Source: a bacterium (lineage in GTDB: Bacteria > UBA6262 > WVXT01). From it: a stretch of 32,799 bases of DNA. The stretch's first letter is position 1. Each line of letters opens with the position of its first letter. A program made the position numbers and the translations under genes. The notes beneath the pieces were generated by a model, which saw nothing but the letters and a program-made list of their open reading frames with translations, searched no databases and had not been told where the DNA came from. Positions 25,019-32,780 of this stretch are shown in pieces. Location: NCBI GenBank assembly GCA_011773355.1, contig WVXT01000031.1, forward strand, positions 3,672-36,470, written 5' to 3'.

Positions 25019-25249
25019 GATAATTTAAAAGATAGTTTGCTCATCCGTAAGGAATTTTTTAACGCCAAAAAACTTCAGACTCTGCACAGCGCAAATCAAA
25101 ACTTCTCGCTTCGCTCGTCAAACAATGATTTGCTTCCAAGGAAAAGGGTCGTCCTCGTTTTTTGGCTAAAATTCCTAAAGTCTTCGCAAATTATCTTTCA
25201 AAAATTAAGATATTAAGAATTCGGGAGAGGTTGCTGAGAGGCTTTCATT
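25019..25249. other. Gene-free repeat-derived segment upstream of holA
   Basis: Together with element A copy 3 this makes a gap of about 390 bp without a credible gene. It holds an inverted repeat GCAAATCA (25091-25098) / TGATTTGC (25126-25133) around a CGCTTCGCTCG core, then repeat D copy 2 (25150-25196). I see no convincing promoter. GAGAGG at 25236-25241 is a plausible ribosome-binding site for holA. The short reading frame that crosses it consists of repeat sequence and is not called as a gene. Confidence 0.6.
25150..25196. repeat. Short dispersed repeat D, copy 2
   Basis: Pairs with 4135-4182 (about 40 of 48 positions, one gap). Both copies lie just upstream of a gene start (accA and holA) and both begin CGTCCTCGTTTTTTG. 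Confidence 0.65.
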
Positions 25250-26287
25250 ATGGGAACGATGATGAAGTATAAAGAATTAATTACAAAGTTGAAGAAGAAA
25301 GAAATTGCCAATTGCTACTTTTTCTGTGGGGAGGAGGATTATCTAAAACAGGAAGCAATTCTATCATTGAAGAAGATGCTAATCAAGCCCGAGGCACAGG
25401 ACTTTGACTTTGGGCTTCTCTATGCTGAAGATATTTCTGCCAAAGAAGTAATTTCGCTTGCCGAGACCTATCCTTTTATGTCGAAAAGGAGATTGGTGGT
25501 GGTTAAAGGCATAGATAAGTTCACGGAGAGTGAGTTGAAGGAGATTGTCAAGTACTTGAAAAACCCTATTTCCTCCACATGTCTTGTTCTGGAGAGTGCA
25601 AAAGTCAAAAAAGAGGGATTAGCTAGAGGAATATATAAAACAATTTCTTCCCTTTGTGAGACGGTTATTTTCTGGAGGCTTTTTGATACGGAGATTCCGG
25701 GTTGGATTGAGAATAAGATATCAAGAGAGGGAAAGACTATCTCGCCACAAGCGGCACATTATCTGTTTGTAGAAGCGGGAAACAATCTATTAGACTTGTC
25801 CGGAGAGATTGAAAAATTGTTAATCTATACTAGAGATAGAAAAAAGGTCATCCTTGATGATGTGGAGCAATTGATAGGTCGTTCTATGTCTGATTCTATT
25901 TTCGACCTTTTGCGAGCGATTACCCGGAAAAACTTAACACGTTCTCTGGAAATCCTGGCAAAGTTGACCGAGGCGGGAGAAAAGCCAGTAGGGATTTTAG
26001 CAAGAATAGCAAAGAGGATTCGACAAATAATTTACGCTAAGGAACTTATGCGCCAGAGAGAAAAACCAGCCAATATAATTGAGGAAGTGGGGCTACATCC
26101 TTTTTTTGACAAAGATTTCCCATCACAGATTCAAAACTTCAGTCGCAAAGAACTATTGAACAATTTTCATCAATTACTTCGGGCAGACTGGGAAATTAAG
26201 GTAGGCAGGAAACCAGCTCAGCTTGTGCTGGAGCTTCTAATCATGAATTTGTGCGGTGAGAAAACAGCATCAGCTTATTCAGGTTAA
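25250..26287 (+). CDS. holA: DNA polymerase III subunit delta
   Basis: A 345-residue clamp-loader subunit. The N-terminal domain shows NCYFFCGEEDYLKQEAI, then YPFMSKRRLVVVKGIDKF and STCLVLESAKVKKEG. The middle has LLDLSGEIEKLLIYT, and the C-terminal domain contains DSIFDLLRAITRKNLTRSLEIL and the region KPVGILARIAKRIRQI. Delta opens the beta sliding clamp for loading. ATG 25250 has GAGAGG eight bases upstream; ATG 25259 and 25262 are alternatives. It follows lptE as in E. coli and converges on rpsT, with one base between the two stop codons. Confidence 0.9.
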   Translation: MGTMMKYKELITKLKKKEIANCYFFCGEEDYLKQEAILSLKKMLIKPEAQDFDFGLLYAEDISAKEVISLAETYPFMSKRRLVVVKGIDKFTESELKEIVKYLKNPISSTCLVLESAKVKKEGLARGIYKTISSLCETVIFWRLFDTEIPGWIENKISREGKTISPQAAHYLFVEAGNNLLDLSGEIEKLLIYTRDRKKVILDDVEQLIGRSMSDSIFDLLRAITRKNLTRSLEILAKLTEAGEKPVGILARIAKRIRQIIYAKELMRQREKPANIIEEVGLHPFFDKDFPSQIQNFSRKELLNNFHQLLRADWEIKVGRKPAQLVLELLIMNLCGEKTASAYSG

Positions 26288-26288
26288 T

Positions 26289-26576
26289 CTACTTTTTTGC
26301 TTTTAAGGAATTGATTCTTTTTGCCAATCTTGACTTTTTTCTGGAGGCTCTTGCTTTAGGTATGATTCTCTTACTGGCAGCCTTATCTAACTCTTTCATT
26401 GCTTGCAAGAAGATTTTTTTTGCTTCTTCGGGTTTACCCTGAACGACTGCCTTCTCTACTTTTTTAGCTATTGTCCTGATTTTTGCTTTGACGGCGACAT
26501 TCCTTAGATGCCTTTTCTTATCCTGCCTTTGCGATTTAAGTGCTTGAGTGTGTCGTCCAGATTTTAGTTTGACCAT
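26289..26576 (-). CDS. rpsT: Small ribosomal subunit protein bS20
   Basis: A 95-residue, very basic helical protein with KSGRHTQALKSQRQDKKRHLRNVAVKAKIRT, then EEAKKIFLQAMKELDKAASKRIIPKARASRKKSRLAKRINSL, the three-helix S20 pattern. It binds 16S rRNA. The start at 26576 (MVKLKSGRH) is chosen because AGGAG lies nine bases upstream on the minus strand; the longer frame to 26633 adds 19 unrelated residues. It is the only minus-strand gene here. It has its own promoter and a structured leader. The holA/rpsT/murJ neighbourhood recurs in several phyla. Confidence 0.95.
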   Translation of the reverse strand: MVKLKSGRHTQALKSQRQDKKRHLRNVAVKAKIRTIAKKVEKAVVQGKPEEAKKIFLQAMKELDKAASKRIIPKARASRKKSRLAKRINSLKAKK

Positions 26577-26611
26577 CAGGGATATCTCCTTGCCGGCAGC
26601 TTGAGAGCAAT

Positions 26612-26637
26612 AGCTTTGCAGGCGGAAAGGCAAAGCT
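26612..26637 (-). promoter_or_regulatory. Hairpin in the rpsT leader
   Basis: AGCTTTGC and GCAAAGCT form a perfect 8-bp stem with a 10-base loop, 36 bases before the rpsT start, inside its predicted 5' UTR of about 110 bases. One arm belongs to a repeat (26630-26654) shared with 4069-4093. It could be a regulatory structure, since S20 represses its own translation in E. coli, or simply a repeat remnant. Confidence 0.45.
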
Positions 26638-26692
26638 TACGCTGTGCTGCTACAGAAAATGATTTATGGGTGAAAAGTCTATCTTGTCGTCT

Positions 26693-26721
26693 AAAATAAC
26701 ATATTGAGAAGGGAAAGTCAA
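26693..26721 (-). promoter_or_regulatory. Sigma70-type promoter for rpsT
   Basis: Read on the minus strand: -35 TTGACT (26721-26716), a 17-base spacer, -10 TATTTT (26698-26693). Expected transcription start is near 26686, giving a leader of about 110 bases before the rpsT start at 26576. Confidence 0.6.
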
Positions 26722-26748
26722 GAATAATCTTTATTTCGGGGAAGCATA

Positions 26749-28392
26749 TTGCAAAAGGAAGGGAAGATTACCAGATCAGTTGCTGGTGTTAGCGTTTCTA
26801 CCCTGGCATCTCGGATTCTCGGATATCTGAGAGACATGCTTATTGCTAATTTTTTCGGTGCTGGTTTGGTAGCCGATGCCTTCTTTGTCGCTTATCGCAT
26901 TCCCAATCTTCTTCGTCGGCTTCTTGGAGAAGGGGCACTCTCCGCATCGTTTATTCCGGTGTTTACGGAATATTTAACTACCAAGCCTAAGGAAGAAGCA
27001 CAGAGACTGGCGAGAATTTCGGGTTTGCTGCTTTTGACCGTCTTATCTATTTTGACGGTTCTGGGAATTATTTTTTCTCCCATGATTGTCCGCGTAATTG
27101 CTCCGGGATTCATTAAGAATCCGGAAAAACTTGCCTTAACCATTACTCTTACGCGTATCCTTTTTCCTTTCATGATTGCCATAGGTATGGCAGCTTTAGC
27201 TCTGGGAGTATTGAACTCTCTCCACAGGTTTATTATTCCCGCCCTAGCCCCCAGCCTCCTCAGTATTTCTGAAATCTTATTTGTCTTGTTTATTTGTCCA
27301 TTAATGGAACGACCAATAATTGGACTTGTTTTAGGGGTTCTGGTTGGGGGGTTTGCCCAGTTCTTCTTTCAGGTGCCCTCTTTAGTAAGAAGAGGTTTTG
27401 TTGTGCCAGCAGGGAAGATTTCCCATAATCCCCGGTTAAAGCTCATGGACTATCCCCAAAATCTCTTGAAAAACTCGATTGTCCTGGGGAAGAAATGGGT
27501 TTCCATTCTAAATCATCCTGGGGTGAAAAGAATAGGGCTGTTGATGCTCCCGGCGACTCTGGGGTTATCTGTATCACAGATAAATACCTTTGTAGACACA
27601 ATATGCGCTTCGTTACTTAGAGAAGGAAGTGTTACGGCCCTGTATTATGCAAATCGTCTAATGCAACTTCCTCTGGCTTTATTTGGAACAGCAATAGCAA
27701 CTGTTGCCTTGCCCATGATGTCTCGCTCAGCGGCAGCTACCAACATAGAAGAACTAAAAGATACTCTATCCTTGGCACTAAGAATGATACTATTCACTAT
27801 TGTTCCTGCTTCACTGGGACTTATTATTTTAGGAAGCCCCATAGTCTCTCTTCTGTTTGAAAGGGGGAGATTTACAGCTCAAGCTACCCAGGCCACCAGC
27901 TGGGCGCTCCTATTCTATTCAACCGGGATAGTGGCCTATGCGGGAGTAAAAGTAGTGGCATCTGCATTTTATTCCATGCAGGATACCCGGACCCCGGTGA
28001 GAATAGCCTCCATTGCTATGGTGGCAAACATAGTTCTCAATCTCATCTTAATGCGCATTCTGGACGTAGGCGGGCTTGCTTTCGCTACCGCCATTGCTTC
28101 TTTTATTAATCTGTCGATGCTCTTATTATATCTGAGGAAAAGGATTGGCAGGTTGGGAGGAAAGAAAGTATTGTTTTCACTTGCTAAGATTCTACTTGCC
28201 ACTTCAGCTATGGGAATAGCCTGCGTATATTTCTCCCGATTATTAGGCCAGATTAACAAATTGACACAAGTGGCTGGCACTATCCTCATCTGTGTAATTA
28301 TCTACATTTTGGTAACGCATCTTTTGCGCAGCGATGAGATTAAATATGTATGGAAGATAATCACGCGAAAGGAATCGACAGATGAAGTTTGA
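26749..28392 (+). CDS. murJ: Lipid II flippase MurJ
   Basis: A 547-residue polytopic membrane protein with about 14 hydrophobic helices. The N-terminal family signature is SRILGYLRDMLIANFFGAGLVADAFFVAYRIPNLLRRLLGEGALSASFIPVF; LMQLPLALFGTAIATVALPMMSR and RTPVRIASIAMVANIVLNLILM follow. MurJ moves lipid II across the inner membrane for peptidoglycan synthesis. It starts at TTG 26749 with GGGG a few bases upstream. It is divergent from rpsT and overlaps uvrC by 11 bases, so the two are likely co-transcribed. The promoter is not clear. Confidence 0.95.
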   Translation: MQKEGKITRSVAGVSVSTLASRILGYLRDMLIANFFGAGLVADAFFVAYRIPNLLRRLLGEGALSASFIPVFTEYLTTKPKEEAQRLARISGLLLLTVLSILTVLGIIFSPMIVRVIAPGFIKNPEKLALTITLTRILFPFMIAIGMAALALGVLNSLHRFIIPALAPSLLSISEILFVLFICPLMERPIIGLVLGVLVGGFAQFFFQVPSLVRRGFVVPAGKISHNPRLKLMDYPQNLLKNSIVLGKKWVSILNHPGVKRIGLLMLPATLGLSVSQINTFVDTICASLLREGSVTALYYANRLMQLPLALFGTAIATVALPMMSRSAAATNIEELKDTLSLALRMILFTIVPASLGLIILGSPIVSLLFERGRFTAQATQATSWALLFYSTGIVAYAGVKVVASAFYSMQDTRTPVRIASIAMVANIVLNLILMRILDVGGLAFATAIASFINLSMLLLYLRKRIGRLGGKKVLFSLAKILLATSAMGIACVYFSRLLGQINKLTQVAGTILICVIIYILVTHLLRSDEIKYVWKIITRKESTDEV

Positions 28393-29701
28393 GGAAAAAC
28401 TTGCTTCCCTGCCCGATGCGCCAGGGGTATATATGATGAAGGACATTACCGGGAGAGTTATCTATGTGGGCAAAGCAAAATCGATTAGAAAGAGAGTCCC
28501 GTCATATTTTCAATCCCCAAGTACTTACGCTCCCAGGACTTTTGCTCTGGTTTCCAATGTGCGAGACCTGCAATACATTGTAACCAGAAACGAAAAAGAA
28601 GCCCTAGTCTTAGAGAACGAGTTAATAAAATATTTCCATCCCAAATATAATATAGCGTTAAGAGACGATAAAACATATCCCCACCTAAAGTTGACCGTTG
28701 ACGAGGATTTTCCTAAATTGGTAATGACACGAATCTCAAAAAAGGAGAGGATGAAGCACAGAACACCCGGGATAAAATACTTTGGTCCTTATCCGGATGT
28801 TTCTTCGCTAAAGAGGACACTCAAGACAATCCAGAGGATATTCCCTCTGGTTAAATGTAATAAAGGTTTCTTTCTGGCTCGACGAAAGGAAGGTAGCCCC
28901 AATAGTTGCCTAGATTTTCATCTGGGGCAGTGCCTGGCACCTTGTGTGGGGAGGATAAGTAAGGAAGATTATGGAAAAATAGTGGAGAAAGTCGTTCTGT
29001 TCTTATCGGGAAAGGGAGAGCGCCTGTTGAAAAAACTGAATGAAGAGATGAAAAAGGCATCCCGGGGGCTCGAGTTTGAAAAGGCAAAAAATTTGAGAGA
29101 CCAGATACAGGCAATACAGTCCATTTCCCAAAGGGTTAATTTGCGACAGGTGGAGAAACAGAAGTTAAAAGCTGCTGGCAAGGGTCAGGTTCTAATTGAA
29201 CTTCAAAAAGCAATAGAATTAGAAAGCTTACCGGAAAGGATAGAAGCGTTTGATATATCTGAGATTTACGGAGACTCGGCTGTGGGGTCTATGGTCGTGT
29301 TTTCTGGCGGCAAGCCTGAAAATGAGTCTTATAGGAAGTTTAAGATAAAAACGGTTCCGGGAATTGATGACGTAGGTATGATGAAAGAGGTAATCCGCCG
29401 GAGATATACAAGGTTGTTAGGAGAAAAAGGATTGTTGCCAGATTTGATTCTGGTTGATGGGGGAAAGGGGCAAGTGAATGGCGCTAAAGTAGTTCTTAAA
29501 GAACTTGGCCTGGATAGAATTCCCGTTGCCGGACTGGCAAAAGGAGAAGAGTTGATATTTATACCTCAACGGTCCCGTCCCATTCATCTTCCTTCCAGTT
29601 CACCTGCTCTGCATCTAATCCAGCACGTACGCGACGAAGCCCACCGCTTTGCTATCAGGTATCATAGGTTACTGCAAAAGAAAAAACTCATCGGAAAGTA
29701 G
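28382..29701 (+). CDS. uvrC: Short-form UvrC excinuclease subunit
   Basis: A 439-residue homologue of UvrC (usually ~600). The N-terminal GIY-YIG nuclease is intact (GVY at 15-17, YVG at 28-30, conserved Glu in EALVLE). The Cys-containing region (CLDFHLGQCLAPCVG) and the UVR motif (RGLEFEKAKNLRDQI) follow. The RNase H-like nuclease keeps its triad Asp291 (FDIS), Asp359 (LVDGGKGQV) and His421 (RDEAHRF). About 110 residues usually found between UVR and the RNase H core are missing, as is the C-terminal helix-hairpin-helix pair. No frameshift explains this; downstream frames do not encode the missing domain. Role: dual incision in nucleotide excision repair, perhaps with altered DNA binding. Confidence 0.88.
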   Translation: MKFEEKLASLPDAPGVYMMKDITGRVIYVGKAKSIRKRVPSYFQSPSTYAPRTFALVSNVRDLQYIVTRNEKEALVLENELIKYFHPKYNIALRDDKTYPHLKLTVDEDFPKLVMTRISKKERMKHRTPGIKYFGPYPDVSSLKRTLKTIQRIFPLVKCNKGFFLARRKEGSPNSCLDFHLGQCLAPCVGRISKEDYGKIVEKVVLFLSGKGERLLKKLNEEMKKASRGLEFEKAKNLRDQIQAIQSISQRVNLRQVEKQKLKAAGKGQVLIELQKAIELESLPERIEAFDISEIYGDSAVGSMVVFSGGKPENESYRKFKIKTVPGIDDVGMMKEVIRRRYTRLLGEKGLLPDLILVDGGKGQVNGAKVVLKELGLDRIPVAGLAKGEELIFIPQRSRPIHLPSSSPALHLIQHVRDEAHRFAIRYHRLLQKKKLIGK

Positions 29702-30033
29702 TCAAGCTCGAATAAATAGAACAATACCAATTAGGAAAAGTGAGTTGTCCATGAAAGAGCAAAATAATGCAATGACATCTAACCGGTGGCAGAAAAATGA
29801 AAAAGTAATTCTGGTTATAGTAGGAATTCCTGCATTGCTTCTTTCATAAATACTTTTAAAAATTCACTTATCCGGGATGATACGGGACGCATTGTAGAAA
29901 ATGGGTATATAAGACGATTAGATAATCTCCCTGTGTTTTTTAGAGTTATTAGCCCTTGTAAAACAAGTCTGTTGACAAACTATCGGTTTTATGGTAATTT
30001 TAGTTGAAGTAAAATAAATGAGAGGGGGTTAAT
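29702..30033 (+). other. Intergenic region with a promoter; no confident gene
   Basis: A 332-bp AT-rich gap. A possible 32-codon frame (29751-29849, MKEQNNAMTS... ending in a hydrophobic stretch) lacks a convincing ribosome-binding site and resembles nothing I know. The notable feature is the promoter at 29972-30000. No strong terminator hairpin for uvrC is visible. Confidence 0.5.
29972..30000 (+). promoter_or_regulatory. Sigma70-type promoter
   Basis: Perfect -35 TTGACA (29972-29977), a 17-base spacer, -10 TAATTT (29995-30000). Expected start is near 30007, about 27 bases before the small membrane protein gene, leaving room for the AGAGGGGG ribosome-binding site. It probably drives the 30034-32517 group. 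Confidence 0.7.
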
Positions 30034-30240
30034 TTGAGACTGTTAGAAATCCTGATAGGTCTTTTATTACTGATAATCAGTGTCGGGTATCTCTACCGGC
30101 CAACAATTATAATAAGATTTAACGACTGGGGGCGAAAGTATCTATTTAACGACCAATTGTTAATAACCCACCGCAAGAAGATAGGGGTAGTCCTTTTAAT
30201 CATTGCCATCATTTTCCTCTACGGGGGATTTGTAAGATAA
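30034..30240 (+). CDS. Small two-helix membrane protein, unknown function
   Basis: A 68-residue protein with two hydrophobic helices (about residues 2-20 and 47-66) joined by a basic/aromatic loop, RPTIIIRFNDWGRKYLFNDQ. It starts at TTG 30034 with a strong AGAGGGGG site six to seven bases upstream and a good promoter before that, which supports real expression. The positive loop suggests that both ends face the periplasm and the loop faces the cytoplasm, or the protein binds lipid or a partner. I do not recognise the family. Confidence 0.75.
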   Translation: MRLLEILIGLLLLIISVGYLYRPTIIIRFNDWGRKYLFNDQLLITHRKKIGVVLLIIAIIFLYGGFVR

Positions 30241-30274
30241 TAATGTTTTAATCTTTAAGTAAGAAGGATTTGAT

Positions 30275-31648
30275 GTGGACTATTTAAAAATAGGCAAGGA
30301 CATAATCGAGCGAGTTTCCCGTTCAAAGGGAGAAGAAGCTGAAGTTTATATAAGAATATTTCGGGCAATCAATGTAGATATTTCCCAGCAGAAACTAGAA
30401 AATTTTAATACTCCTGAAAGTTCTGGAATTGGCTTGAGAATATTTTCTAAAAATAGGATGGGTTTTGCCTATACTACTGGTTTTGACCGGGAAAGTATTG
30501 ACAGGTTAATTCAGCATACTAAGAGTAATACCTTAAGTGGTACTCCCGATGAGTGGAATTCTTTGCCGCAAGTCAGCAGGCAAGAAAAATCGAATAAGTT
30601 TTTACGTGAAGATTTGTATGATGAACAGTTAACTAAGATTTCCGTGGGAATAAAAATTGACAAGCTTATAGAGATGGAGAAGAAGGCCCTTGCTTTCGAT
30701 AAGAGAATAAAAAGAGTTTTCAGGACAACCTATGGTGATAGCCAGCATGAAATATTTATCTTGAATTCAAAAGGACTGGAAACAGGTTATACAGGTACTC
30801 ATTGTTCTTGTGGCCTTATTGCTGTGGCTGAGGGCAAAATGTTTCTGAAGAAAGGAAGTAAAGAGATTCAGCTTGGCTCCGATTTTGCTGTAAAGAGAAA
30901 ATTCAGAGAGCTCCATTTCAATGGTCTTGCTGAAAATGCAGCCCGTCGAGCTGTCTCCCTTTTGGGAGCAAAGAGGGTAAGAACTCAGAGAGCAACTATC
31001 GTTTTCGAGCCCCTTGTGGTCTCAAGTTTTCTCAACTTTATTTCCAGAGGTCTTGGTGCCGACTCTGTGCAGAAGAAAAAGTCCCCATTTGCAGGAAAGA
31101 AAGGAAAGAGAATTGCCAACAAGATTGTTAATATTGTTGATGACGGCACATTGAGAGGAGGAGTAGCTACATCTCCCATCGATGATGAAGGCATACCGAA
31201 AAGAAGGACAGTATTAGTTAAGGATGGCATACTTTCTACCTTTCTTTACGATTCCCACACTGCGAGGAAGGATAAAGTCTCCTCAACGGGTAATGCTATC
31301 AGGAGTTCTTTCAAGGCTCTACCCTCCGTGGGTATTACCAACTTCTTTCTGGAGAAAGGAAAGACCAGAAAGGAGGAATTGATTGCCAATACAGATAAGG
31401 GGCTTTATGCAATGGAGATTATGGGGATGCATACGGCCGATCCTGTGTCTGGAGACTTTTCTGTGGGAGTTAGTGGATTATGGATAGAAAGAGGAAAGTT
31501 TTCCTTTCCGGTCCATGGGATTACTATAGCAGGCAATGTTCTTGACCTTTTGAATTCAATCGACGCCATTGGCGATGACTTAGAATTTTATGGAAGTCTG
31601 GGTTCTCCTACAATAAGAATATCCAATCTTCTTATTAGCGGTGAGTAG
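30275..31648 (+). CDS. pmbA: TldD/PmbA-family protein, TldE (PmbA) type
   Basis: A 457-residue member of the TldD/TldE family. TldD-TldE is a heterodimeric metalloprotease that trims modified peptides (microcin B17, PQQ-type precursors) and aids CcdA turnover. Visible family features are EVYIRIFRAINVDISQQKLENFN at the N-terminus, SGIGLRIF, the central RATIVFEPLVVSSFLNFISRGLGADSVQKKKSPFAGKKG, and the C-terminal VSGDFSVGVSGLWIE. No HExxxH zinc motif is present, which fits the non-catalytic TldE/PmbA partner. GTG 30275 has GAAGGA upstream. The expected tldD gene is not in the window. It is followed 2 bases later by aroE. Confidence 0.88.
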   Translation: MDYLKIGKDIIERVSRSKGEEAEVYIRIFRAINVDISQQKLENFNTPESSGIGLRIFSKNRMGFAYTTGFDRESIDRLIQHTKSNTLSGTPDEWNSLPQVSRQEKSNKFLREDLYDEQLTKISVGIKIDKLIEMEKKALAFDKRIKRVFRTTYGDSQHEIFILNSKGLETGYTGTHCSCGLIAVAEGKMFLKKGSKEIQLGSDFAVKRKFRELHFNGLAENAARRAVSLLGAKRVRTQRATIVFEPLVVSSFLNFISRGLGADSVQKKKSPFAGKKGKRIANKIVNIVDDGTLRGGVATSPIDDEGIPKRRTVLVKDGILSTFLYDSHTARKDKVSSTGNAIRSSFKALPSVGITNFFLEKGKTRKEELIANTDKGLYAMEIMGMHTADPVSGDFSVGVSGLWIERGKFSFPVHGITIAGNVLDLLNSIDAIGDDLEFYGSLGSPTIRISNLLISGE

Positions 31649-31650
31649 AG

Positions 31651-32517
31651 GTGAAACCATCAGGTTCTACAAAAATTGTGAGATTGATTGGCTATCCGGT
31701 GGAGCATTCGAAAAGCCCGCTTATGCATAATGCAGCTTTCCAATCCCTGGGGCTCGATTTTGTATATAACCTTTTTTCGGTAAAGCCCTCGGATTTGAAG
31801 GAAGCGATAACAGGTTTAAGGGCCCCGAATGTCGCGGGGGCGAATGTAACCATACCCTATAAAGAAGAAGTTATGAAATACCTGGATGAAATCTCTCCGG
31901 AGGCTGAATTTATTGGTGCTGTAAACACGATTCATAATCGCCAGGGAAGACTTGGAGGTTATAATACGGATGGTCAGGGCTTCATCACATCTTTACTCAC
32001 AGAGGGCAGAATAAAACTTGAAGGCCAGAAGGCTTTACTGCTCGGCGCAGGAGGGGCGGGAAAAGCAGTAGCCGTGAAATTGACTGAGAGAGGAGTAGAA
32101 AGACTGGCCATTACTGATAAGATAGCCGCAAAGGGTGAAGACTTAGTAGGCAGACTTCGAGAAAATATTCCTGATTGTCCAGTCTATGCTGTGGCTATGA
32201 GTAGCAAGGAATTTGCGGAGACCGTATTTGAAAGCACACTTCTGGTTAATGCCACGCCAGTGGGTATGAAAGAGGGAGACCCTTGTGTAATTGATCCCGA
32301 GTATCTACATAAAGACCTTTTCATTTATGATGTTATTTATAACAGAGAGACTCCATTGGTTGCAGAAGCAAAAAAAAGAGGACTAAAAGCTCTGGGCGGG
32401 ATAGGAATGTTGATATATCAGGGAGCAGCATCATTTGAAATCTGGACAGGCCAGAGAGCACCTGTAGAAGTAATGAGAAAAAAGATTCTTGAAGAGCTAT
32501 CCAGTGCCAGTATATAG
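31651..32517 (+). CDS. aroE: Shikimate dehydrogenase (NADP+)
   Basis: A 288-residue AroE, which reduces 3-dehydroshikimate to shikimate in aromatic amino-acid synthesis. Substrate-site residues are Ser20 and Ser22 (HSKSPLMHN), catalytic Lys71 (NVTIPYKEE), Asn92 (GAVNTI) and Asp107 (GYNTDGQGF). The Rossmann fold shows LLLGAGGAGKAVA, and NATPVGM and GGIGMLIYQGAASFEIWTG complete the signature. It uses GTG 31651, 2 bases after pmbA, with GAGG in front. Length is typical. Confidence 0.96.
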   Translation: MKPSGSTKIVRLIGYPVEHSKSPLMHNAAFQSLGLDFVYNLFSVKPSDLKEAITGLRAPNVAGANVTIPYKEEVMKYLDEISPEAEFIGAVNTIHNRQGRLGGYNTDGQGFITSLLTEGRIKLEGQKALLLGAGGAGKAVAVKLTERGVERLAITDKIAAKGEDLVGRLRENIPDCPVYAVAMSSKEFAETVFESTLLVNATPVGMKEGDPCVIDPEYLHKDLFIYDVIYNRETPLVAEAKKRGLKALGGIGMLIYQGAASFEIWTGQRAPVEVMRKKILEELSSASI

Positions 32518-32555
32518 CTAGAGAGCGAAGCTCCACTTTTGGGGACACAGATAAG
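32518..32555. repeat. Short hairpin/repeat-like spacer
   Basis: GAGC-GAA-GCTC forms a small hairpin directly after the aroE stop, followed by CTTTTGGGGACACAGATA. A GACACNG(A)TA-like string also follows element A copy 2 (21007-21016). It looks like a remnant of a dispersed palindromic repeat. Confidence 0.4.
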
Positions 32556-32780
32556 ATGTTAAAGGTAAAATGTTATTCCGATTATAAGGCTAACCAAAGA
32601 CCCGTTAGTTTTAGCATTAATCATAAAGAATTTCTAATCAAGGAAATAATTGATCAATGGTATAGCCCTGGCTGTCTCTATTTCAAAGTGAGAGACAAGG
32701 ATAACCACATCTATATTTTGAAATATGACCAGGAAAGGGACTTGTGGGACCTCGAATTCTTTAAAAAAGAGAAGGAATAG
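32556..32780 (+). CDS. Small conserved-looking hypothetical protein
   Basis: A 74-residue, strand-rich protein (FSINHKEFLIKEIIDQWYSPG, then YFKVRDKDNHIYILKYDQERDLWDLEFF). The pattern of a WY turn followed by YFKVR and YILKYD resembles small uncharacterised proteins that I have seen in diverse bacteria, but I cannot name a family. It starts at ATG 32556 with only a weak ribosome-binding site. It could be the last gene of the pmbA-aroE transcript. No catalytic residues are apparent. Confidence 0.65.
   Translation: MLKVKCYSDYKANQRPVSFSINHKEFLIKEIIDQWYSPGCLYFKVRDKDNHIYILKYDQERDLWDLEFFKKEKE

Noticed and set aside
24980-25216. 78-codon plus-strand frame between lptE and holA
   Set aside because: Its sequence is made of repeat element A, an inverted repeat and repeat D, with an implausible composition and no ribosome-binding site.
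29649-29849. Continuation of uvrC in another frame (frameshifted HhH domain)
   Set aside because: The downstream frame encodes no helix-hairpin-helix pattern, and uvrC also lacks an internal region, so one frameshift would not explain the short protein.
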